From positions 1-46,402 of the IMG/VR virus record IMGVR_UViG_3300036760_000229: 46,402 nucleotides of DNA; one strand, written 5' to 3'. The notes beneath the pieces are model-generated. The model saw only the letters and a list, made by a program, of their open reading frames with translations. It was not told the origin of the DNA and did not search any database. Numbering within the stretch: position 1 is the stretch's first letter; each line of letters starts with the position of its first letter. The position numbers were made by a program, and so were the translations under genes. This DNA is from a virus. Below are positions 6,720-14,444 of this stretch, piece by piece.

Positions 6720-7675
6720 GCGACAAGATCACCAAATCCGGAATCTACAGCGGCATTTCGATGGACGCCTATCACGGCGATCTTTGCGCGGGGCCAAGTG
6801 TTTCCTCGTCGGGCTTGCGAACGATCTTCCTTCAATCCCCTGCGCATTATTGGGTTTCGTCGTATCTCAATCCCGCGCGTACCGAGCAGAAAGACAGTGC
6901 CGCGCTCACTCTCGGACGCGCTGCGCATCATCTTCTCTTGGGCGAGGATGATTTCTCGACGCTGTTCATCGCGCGTCCCGCTGAGATCGCGGGCAAACCG
7001 TGGCAGGGCAACCGGACGGAATGCAAGGAATGGATCGCCGCTCAGGTGAAGGCCGGGCGCACTGTGCTTGTCCCCGATCAATTCGAGCAGATACGCGGCA
7101 TGGCGCGAGCGCTGGCCGATCATCCGCTGGTCCGCGCTGGCATCCTCAATGGCGAAATCGAAAAGTCCCTCGTGTGGAAGGATAAAGAAACCGGCGTTTG
7201 GTTGAAGGCACGCCCCGACGCGATCCCTAACGAAAGCGGAGATTACGCGGATCTGAAAACCACGTCGAAGGTTGGAAGCGAACTCGACCGCGAAGTGTCG
7301 AACAGACGGTATGACGTTCAAGCCGCATTGACCGGCATCGGCGCCCGCGAGGTTATCGGCAAGGAAATGTCGAGCTTCTCATTCGTGTTTGTCGAAAGCG
7401 AGCCGCCCCACAGCGTTGACGTTCTGACGCTCGACAAGGCCGACATCGAAGCCGCCGAGAAAGATTTGCGCGCGGCGCTACGCACCTTCGCCTGGTGCCA
7501 TAAGAACTCGAATTGGTTTGGCCCGAGCGGAACGCAACTCGACGCCCGCTATGTCCATATTTCCGATTGGGCGCGCGAGAACGCCGAATACCGCCGCGAC
7601 TTCCTAGAGCGCGAAATCAAGAAGGCCGAGAGCGCCAGCGAAGGCGATACCGAATCCACTTTAGCAGCAGGGTGA
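6716..7675 (+). CDS. RecE-like exonuclease (PD-(D/E)XK family)
   Basis: At 319 residues this matches phage RecE-type exonucleases. The N-terminus (SGIYSGISMDAYHGD...GPSVSSSGLRTI) is the usual opening of this family; GRAAHHLLL at 68-75 carries the conserved His; the nuclease core shows E150, RPD at 166-168 and the DLK triad end at 179-181. The enzyme would resect double-strand ends 5'-3' to make ssDNA for the RecT-like annealase encoded 5 bp downstream. Together they form a two-gene homologous recombination module. Confidence 0.9.
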   Translation: MSDKITKSGIYSGISMDAYHGDLCAGPSVSSSGLRTIFLQSPAHYWVSSYLNPARTEQKDSAALTLGRAAHHLLLGEDDFSTLFIARPAEIAGKPWQGNRTECKEWIAAQVKAGRTVLVPDQFEQIRGMARALADHPLVRAGILNGEIEKSLVWKDKETGVWLKARPDAIPNESGDYADLKTTSKVGSELDREVSNRRYDVQAALTGIGAREVIGKEMSSFSFVFVESEPPHSVDVLTLDKADIEAAEKDLRAALRTFAWCHKNSNWFGPSGTQLDARYVHISDWARENAEYRRDFLEREIKKAESASEGDTESTLAAG

Positions 7676-7680
7676 ACCGA

Positions 7681-8637
7681 ATGGCCGTGCAAGACCTAGA
7701 AAAGATCGAGCAGAAGATCGACCGCGCAGAAGCCGGCGCCATCGCCATCAGCGACAACGTAGGCGGCGTCATGTTTGAGAACATGAGCGGCGTCTTAGAA
7801 TTCGCCAAATTGATGAGCGTTTCGCAAACGGCAATCCCGAAGCACTTGCGCGGCAATCCCGGCGGGTGCCTCGCTGTCACCATCCAGGCGCTTGAGTGGA
7901 GAATGTCACCTTTCAGCGTCGCCAATCAGTCGTACGAAGTGAACGACCGCATTGCATATCAGTCCATGCTCATCCATGCCGTCGTCGAGGCTCGTGCGAA
8001 ATTGAAACAGCGGCTTCGCGCACGATATGAGGGCGAAGGCGATAACCTTTGCTGCATCGTGTCAGGCCAATTCGAGCATGAGACTGAGCCTTTAGAATAT
8101 CGTTCCCCGCCCGTCGGCAAGATCAAAGTGAAAAACTCGCCACTTTGGACTTCCGATGTTCAACAACAGCTTTGGTATTTCTCAACGCGAGCGTGGGCGC
8201 GGCGTTACTGCCCGGAAGTTCTTTTAAGCATTTACACCGAGGAAGAACTGCGTGAGGTCGGGCCTGACAACGCGCGCGATATCACACCAAGGCCCGACGT
8301 TGCGAAGCGCCTGACCGGCAAGAAGGGCCGCGGCTTCGACAAAGATCACGTTGACGGTCAGATCGGCAAGGAAGCTGGCGTCGCCGAGGTTGTCGAGCAG
8401 CCCACAACCGAAGTGCAGCCCGTCGCAACGCAAGCGCCACAGGTCGAGCCCGTCATGCTTGGCGATGCCGGCGAAGCGTTGCGTGCTGATGGCCGTGACG
8501 CCGCCAAGAAGGGCCAAGCCGCCCTAATCAAATGGTGGAAGCACGATTTGACCAAGGCGCAGCGCGACGAACTCGAGGGCTACAAGGATTCCATCCTCAA
8601 ACCGATGGCCGATGAAGCGGAGAAGAAAGCCGCATGA
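7681..8637 (+). CDS. RecT-like single-strand annealing protein
   Basis: The 318-residue product shows the RecT core: LRGNPGGCLAVTIQALEWRMSPFSVANQSYEVNDRIAYQSMLIHAVV at roughly residues 60-105, followed by a beta-rich segment and QQQLWYFSTRAWARRYCPEVLLS. The C-terminal 100 residues are charged and probably flexible. RecT-type proteins coat ssDNA and anneal complementary strands; the adjacent RecE-like exonuclease supports this. The start at 7681 follows the RecE stop by 5 bp with a purine-rich site inside the RecE 3' end. Confidence 0.9.
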   Translation: MAVQDLEKIEQKIDRAEAGAIAISDNVGGVMFENMSGVLEFAKLMSVSQTAIPKHLRGNPGGCLAVTIQALEWRMSPFSVANQSYEVNDRIAYQSMLIHAVVEARAKLKQRLRARYEGEGDNLCCIVSGQFEHETEPLEYRSPPVGKIKVKNSPLWTSDVQQQLWYFSTRAWARRYCPEVLLSIYTEEELREVGPDNARDITPRPDVAKRLTGKKGRGFDKDHVDGQIGKEAGVAEVVEQPTTEVQPVATQAPQVEPVMLGDAGEALRADGRDAAKKGQAALIKWWKHDLTKAQRDELEGYKDSILKPMADEAEKKAA

Positions 8638-9023
8638 CCGGCCGCCGCGAATTCAGCAAGGTCACGAGGCGATCCGCGCGCGCCCGCTCAGGCGGATTGT
8701 GCGAGGCCGCGGGCGAGCTTTATGGCTTGATGCCCGGCCAACGCTGCAACGCTCCGCTGAAATTCGGCGTCGAATACGATCATGTCGATCCTGACCGGAA
8801 TTCGCGCGATAATTCTTTGGAGAATTGCTGCGCCGCATGTCCGCGCTGCCATGCCTTCAAGACCAATAATCACGATAAGCCGATGCTCGCGAAAACACAG
8901 CGGCAAGAGGATAAGAACGCTGGCATCCGCCGAGCGCCTTCACGCATCAGCACGAAACGATGGAAGCGCAAGCTCCCGACAAAGGCCAATCCTTTCGGAT
9001 CGACGGTGCTGCGCAATGGCTGA
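8634..9023 (+). CDS. HNH endonuclease
   Basis: The 129-residue protein has a zinc-bound HNH motif: Cys38 (QRCNA), DHV with H50, N64 (SLEN), then CxxC (C69, C72) with H73 (CPRCHAFKT). A basic C-terminal tail follows. Phage HNH proteins can be homing nucleases, packaging nucleases or recombination-associated nickases. This one directly follows RecT by ATGA and lies far from terminase, so a recombination or replication role is more likely. The zinc Cys set looks complete, so it is probably active. Confidence 0.88.
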   Translation: MTGRREFSKVTRRSARARSGGLCEAAGELYGLMPGQRCNAPLKFGVEYDHVDPDRNSRDNSLENCCAACPRCHAFKTNNHDKPMLAKTQRQEDKNAGIRRAPSRISTKRWKRKLPTKANPFGSTVLRNG

Positions 9024-9285
9024 ACACACACAACCCAAAGCATTTCACGACTTTGGTGGCGAGAAATGCCCGCTGTGTGAATACAACGGCCCCGCGCTAT
9101 GTGGACAAAATATTGCCGCGCACGATCAGATAACAATCCTCAAATCCCGCGTGGCTGAGTTGGAGAAAAGTTATCGGCATAATTTTGAGGCGTATGGCGA
9201 GAGTGACGCCTCCCCGGTCCACCAAGCAATCGCGTGCGATTGGATTTATTGGGACTATGAATTTCCAGACTTGAGGAACCCATGA
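9016..9285 (+). CDS. Hypothetical protein with CxxC pair, 89 aa
   Basis: Overlaps the HNH gene by 8 bp and the next gene by ATGA. Residues 10-30 show a CPLCEYNGPALCG motif suggesting zinc binding, then a short coiled coil (ITILKSRVAELEKSY) and an aromatic acidic tail. Family not recognised. Confidence 0.7.
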   Translation: MAEHTQPKAFHDFGGEKCPLCEYNGPALCGQNIAAHDQITILKSRVAELEKSYRHNFEAYGESDASPVHQAIACDWIYWDYEFPDLRNP

Positions 9286-9827
9286 CCATCCCCATTGCTG
9301 ATGCGACGACGATTGCGGCGAACGCTCGCGCTCTTGTCCGTGATCCGCAAAGCAAGGAGCGCGATCTGCGCGGCGCCATCAAAGGCTTGCTGAATGTCCT
9401 CGACCCACTCCTAGCCCCTATTGGGGATGAGGAAACGCAGCGGGCTATCGCTTTTCTGTCTGCGCTCGATCATACAGAAACGTGCGGCTTTGCGCTGTAT
9501 GGACCACCGGCACTTTGCACCTGTTATTGTGCGCCAATGAGAATTGTCGGTCGCGCCATACGCCAGCAACAGGCAGCGATGGCGTGGAGGACGATAGATT
9601 CAGCGCCGAAGGACGGAACGCGCATCCTGATTTGTGGCGGCGAATATCAGGACGCATCTGAAACATGTCCTGAGTGGCGGTCACTGGGTCGCTCTGAGCT
9701 TGTTCATTGGCATGACGGTATGGAAAGCGGATGGCGTGGCGAGCAGACAGAAACCTATGATGAGTTCTATTGGTATCGTCCAACCCACTGGCTCCCGTTA
9801 CCCAATCCACCTGAGAAGGAGAGATGA
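9282..9827 (+). CDS. DUF551-like protein, copy 1 (181 aa)
   Basis: The C-terminal half fits the DUF551 pattern: WRTIDSAPKDGTRIL near the middle and the closing YRPTHWLPLPNPP. These small beta-rich domains are common in phage accessory operons and have no established function. The N-terminus holds LDPLLAPIGDEE, shared with the paralog at 12027-12542, and the last residues are identical in both because of the 95-bp repeat. Proteins of this type are often combined with variable N-termini, as here. Confidence 0.8.
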   Translation: MTIPIADATTIAANARALVRDPQSKERDLRGAIKGLLNVLDPLLAPIGDEETQRAIAFLSALDHTETCGFALYGPPALCTCYCAPMRIVGRAIRQQQAAMAWRTIDSAPKDGTRILICGGEYQDASETCPEWRSLGRSELVHWHDGMESGWRGEQTETYDEFYWYRPTHWLPLPNPPEKER

Positions 9828-9874
9828 GAGTCGCTGATGAGTAAGAAGGCTATACCTGTAAGAACACTTGCGCC
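9780..9874 (+). repeat. 95-bp perfect direct repeat, copy 1
   Basis: Identical to 12495-12589 over 95 bp. It spans the 3' end of the DUF551-like gene, the junction, and the first 13 codons of the next gene (MSKKAIPVRTLAP). Beyond the boundaries the sequences diverge sharply. Confidence 0.97.
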
Positions 9875-10064
9875 AAAAATAGGAGATACAATCCGTTATT
9901 TTGGCGACGTCGTCGGAATCGTTACGGCAGTTGAGGGAAATTTGTGTTGGCGAACCTATCCTGACGGAGAGCGCCTTCCGTTTATTTGGCGCTTCCACGA
10001 CATTGGGCTTAACCCAGTACATGATTGGCCCGGCAAACCAAAAATAGCAGAAAGAAAAGCATAA
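9837..10064 (+). CDS. Hypothetical protein, 75 aa
   Basis: A 75-residue beta-rich product (IGDTIRYFGDVVGIVTAVEGNLCWRTY) resembling a small SH3-like fold, with a basic C-terminus. Its first 13 codons lie inside the 95-bp repeat and are shared with the frame at 12552. The Shine-Dalgarno-like GGAG is unusually far (about 16 bp), so translation may be coupled to the upstream gene. The stop overlaps the next ATG (TAATG). Confidence 0.65.
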   Translation: MSKKAIPVRTLAPKIGDTIRYFGDVVGIVTAVEGNLCWRTYPDGERLPFIWRFHDIGLNPVHDWPGKPKIAERKA

Positions 10065-10150
10065 TGAGCATTGGTGGAATTTTAGTAATTGTTCTCGGCG
10101 TTCTTGTTGTTAGCGTCATTGCTTTTGATATGGGGAGGCATTTGCCATGA
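10064..10150 (+). CDS. Membrane micro-peptide, 28 aa
   Basis: Starts within TAATG of the preceding gene and ends in ATGA of the next. It consists almost wholly of one hydrophobic helix (GGILVIVLGVLVVSVIAF) with a short charged tail, and is AT-richer than its neighbours. The tight coupling on both sides supports translation despite its size. Confidence 0.55.
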   Translation: MSIGGILVIVLGVLVVSVIAFDMGRHLP

Positions 10151-11283
10151 CCGAAGCAGAGCGTAACCGTGCGGTAGAGGCTGTGCGTCAATACATAACG
10201 CCGCTAATTCGGCTTGGCCTTAATACTGAAATGTGCGATGCCGCGCTAAATGCCGTTATGGCAGTCGAACAGCTTGGCCTCTTGGCTGGCGGCGGTTTAT
10301 TCAAGACTGGGGCGTTTGTTCTGCACTCAGGCGAACAGTCTCAATGGAAAATTGATTGTGATGTTTTGACCGACGAAGATTGGGCTACGCTGGCGCACCT
10401 CATCGCTGACCAAATTATATTCAGCGCAGTCGAGGGCGTTCCGGAGGGCGGCCTCAAGTTGGCAGCGGCATTGCATAAATTGTGCTATGAAACTGGCCCG
10501 CTTCTAATCGTAGATGATGCGCTGACAACCGGCGCGAGCATGGAGAAGTGGCGCTGCGGTCGTGAAGCTATCGGTGTTGTTCTGTTCGCTCGCGGCCAGT
10601 GTCCAGCATGGGTGCGGCCCGTCTTTCAATTCGCGTTGGCTGGCGGCGGTGTGGCTGATGGCGCTGAAAGCGTGACGGATGAAATAGCGCGGCAAGTCGC
10701 TATAGCGCGGCGGCGCATCCTAGTTGATTTGGGCTGGGGCGGTTACGCCTTGTTTGGGAATATGAATGAGACGCTGCAAACACAAGAAGTTGATGCTACT
10801 CGCCGCGCCCTCGAAGCCGCCCTTAGCGTATCTAAGCCTGATGTTGCGGGCGTGACGGAAGGTAGTGTGGGCTGGTCTGACGAAGCGATTGAGCGCGCTA
10901 CAATGATTATCGCAACGCGGATAGAATTTTGCGGCTCGCCAGACAATGACGCGCAGCAAGCAAACCGTTTTCGCCGTTGGCGCGAAGAATGGCAAGAAGA
11001 AGATGCCTTAAGAGGCGGCGAATATATTGTGCGCGGCAAAAGGTGGTGGCGGGAACAAGTCAGAGCAGGGGTTGCTGCCGCCCTTCTCCCCAACCAGACA
11101 GGCGAGCAGGATGCGGTTCCTTCGCGCAACGATGTGCTGGAGGAAGCTATGCAGCACGTTCGCCATGAGTGTGGCGCTTGTGAAGGCTCTGGCCATGCCG
11201 ACGAGAATACCGAGTGCGAATACTGCGGTCGCCCAATGTCCGCCATCCACGCACTCAAATCAAAGGAGACTAAGACGCCATGA
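10147..11283 (+). CDS. Phosphoribosyltransferase-like protein with extra N- and C-terminal regions
   Basis: A 378-residue fusion. Residues 1-45 form a helical lead. Residues 46-165 form a type I phosphoribosyltransferase-like domain with the PRPP loop IVDDALTTGAS (121-131) and the phage-typical WKIDCDVLTDEDW before it. Residues 195-330 are helical and charged. Residues about 343-365 carry a CGACEGSGH...CEYC zinc-knuckle-like motif. Such domains use PRPP in nucleotide salvage or, in phages, possibly to act on nucleotides or as an effector. The long C-terminal addition is not typical of the stand-alone phage enzymes I know. Confidence 0.8.
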   Translation: MTEAERNRAVEAVRQYITPLIRLGLNTEMCDAALNAVMAVEQLGLLAGGGLFKTGAFVLHSGEQSQWKIDCDVLTDEDWATLAHLIADQIIFSAVEGVPEGGLKLAAALHKLCYETGPLLIVDDALTTGASMEKWRCGREAIGVVLFARGQCPAWVRPVFQFALAGGGVADGAESVTDEIARQVAIARRRILVDLGWGGYALFGNMNETLQTQEVDATRRALEAALSVSKPDVAGVTEGSVGWSDEAIERATMIIATRIEFCGSPDNDAQQANRFRRWREEWQEEDALRGGEYIVRGKRWWREQVRAGVAAALLPNQTGEQDAVPSRNDVLEEAMQHVRHECGACEGSGHADENTECEYCGRPMSAIHALKSKETKTP

Positions 11284-11483
11284 ATAATAAGCTCATACCA
11301 AGATGCAAAGCTCTAGCCCGCGAGTTAGCGCAAAATTCTGGTCTTGCCCCAGACTACATCGTGCAACTTGAAGAAGATGGTGATGTTGGAGTGGCCAACT
11401 GGATTTTCTTCGTGTCTGAGGCGAATAGCATATTGAAACAACAAGATGCGATAGCCAAGGCGGGGAAAGCAGTTAAACCATGA
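11280..11483 (+). CDS. Small hypothetical protein, 67 aa
   Basis: Coupled by ATGA overlaps on both sides. The product is acidic in the middle (IVQLEEDGDVGVANWIFFVSEA) and basic at both ends. No family recognised. Confidence 0.65.
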   Translation: MNNKLIPRCKALARELAQNSGLAPDYIVQLEEDGDVGVANWIFFVSEANSILKQQDAIAKAGKAVKP

Positions 11484-11734
11484 CCAAGCAGCGCGCGAAG
11501 CCTAAAGCGGTGAAGGCTAGACCAAGCCGTAAGCCACAAGAGATTGACGATCAAAATTGGTACTATGAACACCCCGGTTCGATCCTGCTGGTGCATGAAG
11601 AGTGGGAAGAGGGTGGCAAACTTTTAGGAACGGCCCAGATAAGGATTTCATGGTGCAAGCTAATGACGTCGGCGTGGCGTTGCGGGCGGCACATCACCCC
11701 AGCTAGGAAATCAAAGAAGCAGGAGAAGAAATGA
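11480..11734 (+). CDS. Small basic hypothetical protein, 84 aa
   Basis: Strongly basic termini (TKQRAKPKAVKARPSRK and ARKSKKQEKK) flank a short central beta-rich segment. ATGA overlaps at both ends place it in the rightward operon. Likely nucleic-acid binding by charge; otherwise unknown. Confidence 0.6.
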   Translation: MTKQRAKPKAVKARPSRKPQEIDDQNWYYEHPGSILLVHEEWEEGGKLLGTAQIRISWCKLMTSAWRCGRHITPARKSKKQEKK

Positions 11735-12030
11735 GCGAGCCAATGATCGGACAATCAATAAAGGTTCATTTGCGTGGTGAATCTCCGTGGGCCAAGTGCG
11801 CGTTTATCTATCCTGACGGCTCTTGGGACGGAGTGATCGAGAACAAGCTCTTTCATGAATATAGCGAAGCCGAAAGAGCAGGGTGGGTTGGCTCTAATTT
11901 TGAGGGCGTTACTAAACCGCTGCCAAAGCTCCATGACTATAAGCAGGGGCAAGTGGTGCGGTTTGAAAAACAGAAAACCGATGAATGGGGAATCTGGGTT
12001 CCGTCAGATAAGAAAGCCGCAACAGCATGA
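11731..12030 (+). CDS. Hypothetical protein, 99 aa
   Basis: A beta-rich 99-residue product (IKVHLRGESPWAKCAFIYPDGSWDGVIEN...) ending in a basic tail, bounded by ATGA overlaps. No known motif, membrane span or signal peptide. Confidence 0.65.
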   Translation: MSEPMIGQSIKVHLRGESPWAKCAFIYPDGSWDGVIENKLFHEYSEAERAGWVGSNFEGVTKPLPKLHDYKQGQVVRFEKQKTDEWGIWVPSDKKAATA

Positions 12031-12542
12031 CCATCCTTCCTGATGCGAGAGAATTGACAGCGCTTGAAAAAGAGGCCCGTTATTTTGCGGACAAAGATCG
12101 CGGGAGCGTGTTTTATGCGCCGTCAGTAACCTTGCTTGATAAACTCGCCAACGCTCTCGAATCCCTCGCCCCACTCCTAGCCCCTATTGGGGATGAAACG
12201 ATTAGGGCGGTTGAAGATAGGCACAACGAAATGTCGGCGCGCTCATGGCGCGGGCGCATTGTTGGCCTCTACGATTTGGAACAGGCAGTTCATGACCGCG
12301 CTACCCTCCTTACCGCCCTACGCCAGCAACAAGCCGCGATGGCGTGGAGGCCAATATCTAGTGCGCCGAAGGGTGGGACTTATATTTTGGCCTTTGTCCC
12401 CAAGTGGGGCATTCCGTGGCAAGCAATTTATCGAGAGGAGGGTGGGCGCTGGTTTATGCTCGATGACCAAAGAGATGCTTATGGGGCTTTTGAACCAACC
12501 CACTGGCTCCCGTTACCCAATCCACCTGAGAAGGAGAGATGA
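12027..12542 (+). CDS. DUF551-like protein, copy 2 (171 aa)
   Basis: Paralog of the 9282-9827 gene. Both share LAPLLAPIGDE/LDPLLAPIGDE near residue 50, RQQQAAMAWR, a SAPK.GT motif and an identical C-terminus (PTHWLPLPNPPEKER). The middle parts differ, so the pair arose by duplication followed by divergence, or by shuffling of variable cores between conserved ends. Function of DUF551-like domains is not established. Confidence 0.8.
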   Translation: MTILPDARELTALEKEARYFADKDRGSVFYAPSVTLLDKLANALESLAPLLAPIGDETIRAVEDRHNEMSARSWRGRIVGLYDLEQAVHDRATLLTALRQQQAAMAWRPISSAPKGGTYILAFVPKWGIPWQAIYREEGGRWFMLDDQRDAYGAFEPTHWLPLPNPPEKER

Positions 12543-12589
12543 GAGTCGCTGATGAGTAAGAAGGCTATACCTGTAAGAACACTTGCGCC
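12495..12589 (+). repeat. 95-bp perfect direct repeat, copy 2
   Basis: Identical to 9780-9874, offset by 2715 bp. Recombination between the copies would delete the phosphoribosyltransferase-like gene and five small genes while leaving a functional junction. Confidence 0.97.
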
Positions 12590-12842
12590 GGAGGACTTGC
12601 CACAGTGCGAGAACGGTATTGTGCGAATCTGTGTTGGTAAACCGCACTGTCCACGCGACCCAAGTTGTCTCAATCTTTGTAATTTTATGGCCGCCTACAG
12701 CGACAGCATTATCATTCCTCAATTTTTGGCGAAAATGGCTGCACAATATCTGCCGTTCCCCGACGCGTTCCTCAAACGACTGGGGCCGAGAATTCCTCGG
12801 TTCAAGCGCGCCGGCGCATTCCGGCTTTTGAGGAGAATGAAG
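12552..12842 (+). other. Open 5' segment sharing its start with the 9837 gene
   Basis: The first 13 codons repeat those of the 9837-10064 gene, then the sequence diverges into a cysteine-containing stretch (CENGIVRICVGKPHCPRD...) and a basic run. The frame has no stop before it reaches the secreted-peptide gene at 12843, so it could be translated as a 154-aa fusion or be the relic of a gene truncated by recombination at the repeat. Confidence 0.4.
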
Positions 12843-13016
12843 ATGAAGCGCTTGATCTTTCGGACGACAATCGCGGTTGCAATGTTGGCAGCTTCGGCAT
12901 TGTCAGGTGAAGCCATTGCTGGCGGCGGCAATGGGGTGGCCAAATTCTGCGAAAAGCACCCGGCATATTGCCCGTGTACCAATCCGCCGGCACCTTTGCC
13001 TTTTTGCAGTAAATAA
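12843..13016 (+). CDS. Small secreted cysteine-containing peptide, 57 aa
   Basis: The ATG at 12843 has a GGAG site 7 bp upstream and opens a textbook signal peptide (MKRLIFRTTIAVAMLAASALSGEAIA). The mature peptide of about 30 residues has four cysteines (FCEKHPAYCPCTNPPAPLPFC), which could form two disulfides in the periplasm. It is the last gene before the operon terminator. The same frame is open upstream to 12552, so the true start needs experimental support. Confidence 0.6.
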   Translation: MKRLIFRTTIAVAMLAASALSGEAIAGGGNGVAKFCEKHPAYCPCTNPPAPLPFCSK

Positions 13017-13038
13017 CGACGAGTGAGTTACGAGTGTT

Positions 13039-13067
13039 GGGGCGGTCAGCAATGGCCGCCCCTTTTT
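13039..13067. terminator. Rho-independent terminator of the rightward operon
   Basis: GGGGCGGTC (13039-13047) pairs with GGCCGCCCC (13054-13062), with one G-U pair, around a short loop and is followed by TTTTT at 13063-13067. It sits between convergent operons, 22 bp after the last rightward stop and 1 bp beyond the last leftward stop. Confidence 0.85.
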
Positions 13068-13068
13068 C

Positions 13069-13422
13069 TTAGCCACCGCCCAACGTCTTGATCTGTTGGT
13101 CTATGCAATCGTCGGCGTTCTTTCGCTTTTCCGTCGCGCCCGCGACGTTCCTACGTTCCTGATCCGCGTAAATGTCGCGGGCATATTGGCAACCGCGCAG
13201 GGTCGAGCCGATGGTCGCGTTGTCGTTCTTCTGTTGCTGCTTCATCCAATCCTGGCGGAATTGTTTGAAGTCATCGGAAAGCTGAGCGAACGCCCTGCCA
13301 GATGGCGGGATGATCTCGGCCGCAGCGTCGAACCCGCCGGCAAGCGTAGCGACGAGGCTTCCCAGCACCACGACGGTCCCCGCGACGAGGCCGATTCTTT
13401 CCCAAGTCCAATGCCGTTTCAT
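13069..13422 (-). CDS. Membrane-anchored hypothetical protein, 117 aa
   Basis: One N-terminal transmembrane helix (IGLVAGTVVVLGSLVATLAGG, residues 11-31) is followed by a long helical, Gln/Lys-rich soluble part with two cysteines. It is the last gene of the late operon, just after the lysis genes. Accessory lysis or host-membrane functions are possible; no family recognised. Confidence 0.65.
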   Translation of the reverse strand: MKRHWTWERIGLVAGTVVVLGSLVATLAGGFDAAAEIIPPSGRAFAQLSDDFKQFRQDWMKQQQKNDNATIGSTLRGCQYARDIYADQERRNVAGATEKRKNADDCIDQQIKTLGGG

Positions 13423-13616
13423 TATCGTTGCCTCTTATGGAGGCCGTTTTGATCGCGCCGATAATCGTCCTTCGACACGAAGAACTCGTGAATGTATGTC
13501 TTGAGCTCAGCCAAATCGGCGCGCGTTTTCATATGCTGATAGGAATTGAACGCCTGAATTGCGAGAACCACGACGCTCAGAAATACGCCCAAGACTGTCC
13601 AATCAATGTTTGGCAT
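13422..13616 (-). CDS. Small membrane protein, 64 aa (holin-type candidate)
   Basis: An N-terminal transmembrane helix (TVLGVFLSVVVLAIQAF, residues 7-23) is followed by a basic, helical cytoplasmic-type tail. Size and topology would suit a class III holin or pinholin, but many phage membrane proteins look the same. Its stop overlaps the next start (TAATG), and its own start overlaps the previous gene by 14 bp. Confidence 0.6.
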   Translation of the reverse strand: MPNIDWTVLGVFLSVVVLAIQAFNSYQHMKTRADLAELKTYIHEFFVSKDDYRRDQNGLHKRQR

Positions 13617-13830
13617 TTGGATCCATCTTTTCTACGACGCGGCTCGCTGTTATGTCGGCAAGTTCCTGTTTGAATTTAGTCATCACGAACCGACTGAAAT
13701 CGAGGAATTTGCGCTGGACGTAAAATGATCGGCACACCAGCGCCAACAGAAGGCCTAGATTTATCGTAATAAGGATCGTGTTGACGAAAGGCCACGATGC
13801 TTGAACGCCGCAAAATGAGAAGGGCGACAT
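13603..13830 (-). CDS. Small membrane protein, 75 aa
   Basis: Begins MSPFSFCGVQASW with a transmembrane helix at residues 17-33 (TILITINLGLLLALVC), then a basic amphipathic helix (VQRKFLDFSRFVMTKFKQEL). The start at 13830 lies 4 bp after the Rz1 stop; in-frame upstream Met codons fall within Rz1 and give no structure. Possible holin or antiholin by size and position. Confidence 0.55.
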   Translation of the reverse strand: MSPFSFCGVQASWPFVNTILITINLGLLLALVCRSFYVQRKFLDFSRFVMTKFKQELADITASRVVEKMDPNAKH

Positions 13831-13834
13831 CGTG

Positions 13835-14131
13835 CTACTCGCTAGATGGCGCTGGCGTATCAGCGCGCGGCCATTTGCCGACTGTGACATCGATGGCATT
13901 GAGCTTCGTTCGGCAATCATCGCCAGCCCGGCCTAGCGCGTCAAAATAGGTAGCCCATGCAGCATCGTCAGCATCCATGGACGGAATAACCGGCGCGGGC
14001 TCACATTTGGTTGACGGCATTGCGGGATAGATCAGCTCGTGGCTTACGAGCAGGTCAGTTGCCTTGGCGCAAGCTGTCAATGAGAGCGCGCATAGCAGGG
14101 CTAGAGGCGCAAGCCTTGGTACTAGGAACAT
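13835..14131 (-). CDS. Rz1-like outer-membrane spanin lipoprotein
   Basis: The 98-residue product opens MFLVPRLAPLALLCALSLTAC, a signal peptide with lipobox (LTAC) for lipid attachment at Cys21. Its first 77 bp lie out of frame inside the Rz gene, the classic nested Rz/Rz1 arrangement. Rz1 spans from the outer membrane to meet Rz and fuses the two membranes as the last step of lysis. The mature part is proline-rich near Cys43 (KCEPAPVIP), as usual for Rz1. Confidence 0.8.
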   Translation of the reverse strand: MFLVPRLAPLALLCALSLTACAKATDLLVSHELIYPAMPSTKCEPAPVIPSMDADDAAWATYFDALGRAGDDCRTKLNAIDVTVGKWPRADTPAPSSE

Positions 14132-14444
14132 GGCGAAGTTTCTCCGCGAGGGCGGCGGACCTTGCAGCCCTCCTGTTTGCCGCTTCGGCTGTTGCTTTGT
14201 CGGCGGCGAGAGCTTGGTCGATGGATTGCTTAAGGCCAGTAAGCGCAATCGTGTTGGCGGTTGCCACGTCGGTCGCGCGATCTTTGAGGCAGCTTTCGGT
14301 TGCCGTCCTGGCTTCGGCGAGCGGGCCAGCGTCGAGTTCGTGCGCGACATAGGCGCCAGCGATACCGGCTGCGAGCGCGGCGCCAAGCACCCACCATGTC
14401 CCGAGACCGCCGGTGACCATGCCAAGGATTGCGCGCGGGTTCAT
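14055..14444 (-). CDS. Rz-like inner-membrane spanin
   Basis: A 129-residue protein with an N-terminal transmembrane helix (WWVLGAALAAGIAGAYVAHEL, residues 17-37) and a long periplasmic coiled coil rich in Ala, Lys and Glu. This topology and the overlapping lipoprotein gene identify the i-spanin. Its start overlaps the stop of the preceding gene as ATGA within the lysis cassette. Confidence 0.82.
   Translation of the reverse strand: MNPRAILGMVTGGLGTWWVLGAALAAGIAGAYVAHELDAGPLAEARTATESCLKDRATDVATANTIALTGLKQSIDQALAADKATAEAANRRAARSAALAEKLRHVPSTKACASSPAMRALIDSLRQGN

Noticed and set aside
6572-7321. Leftward frame of 249 codons
   Set aside because: Antisense to the RecE-like gene; no motif or operon context.
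13832-14425. Long version of the Rz1 frame starting at 14425
   Set aside because: The extra 98 residues are low-complexity and out of frame inside Rz; the lipoprotein start at 14131 gives a proper signal peptide.
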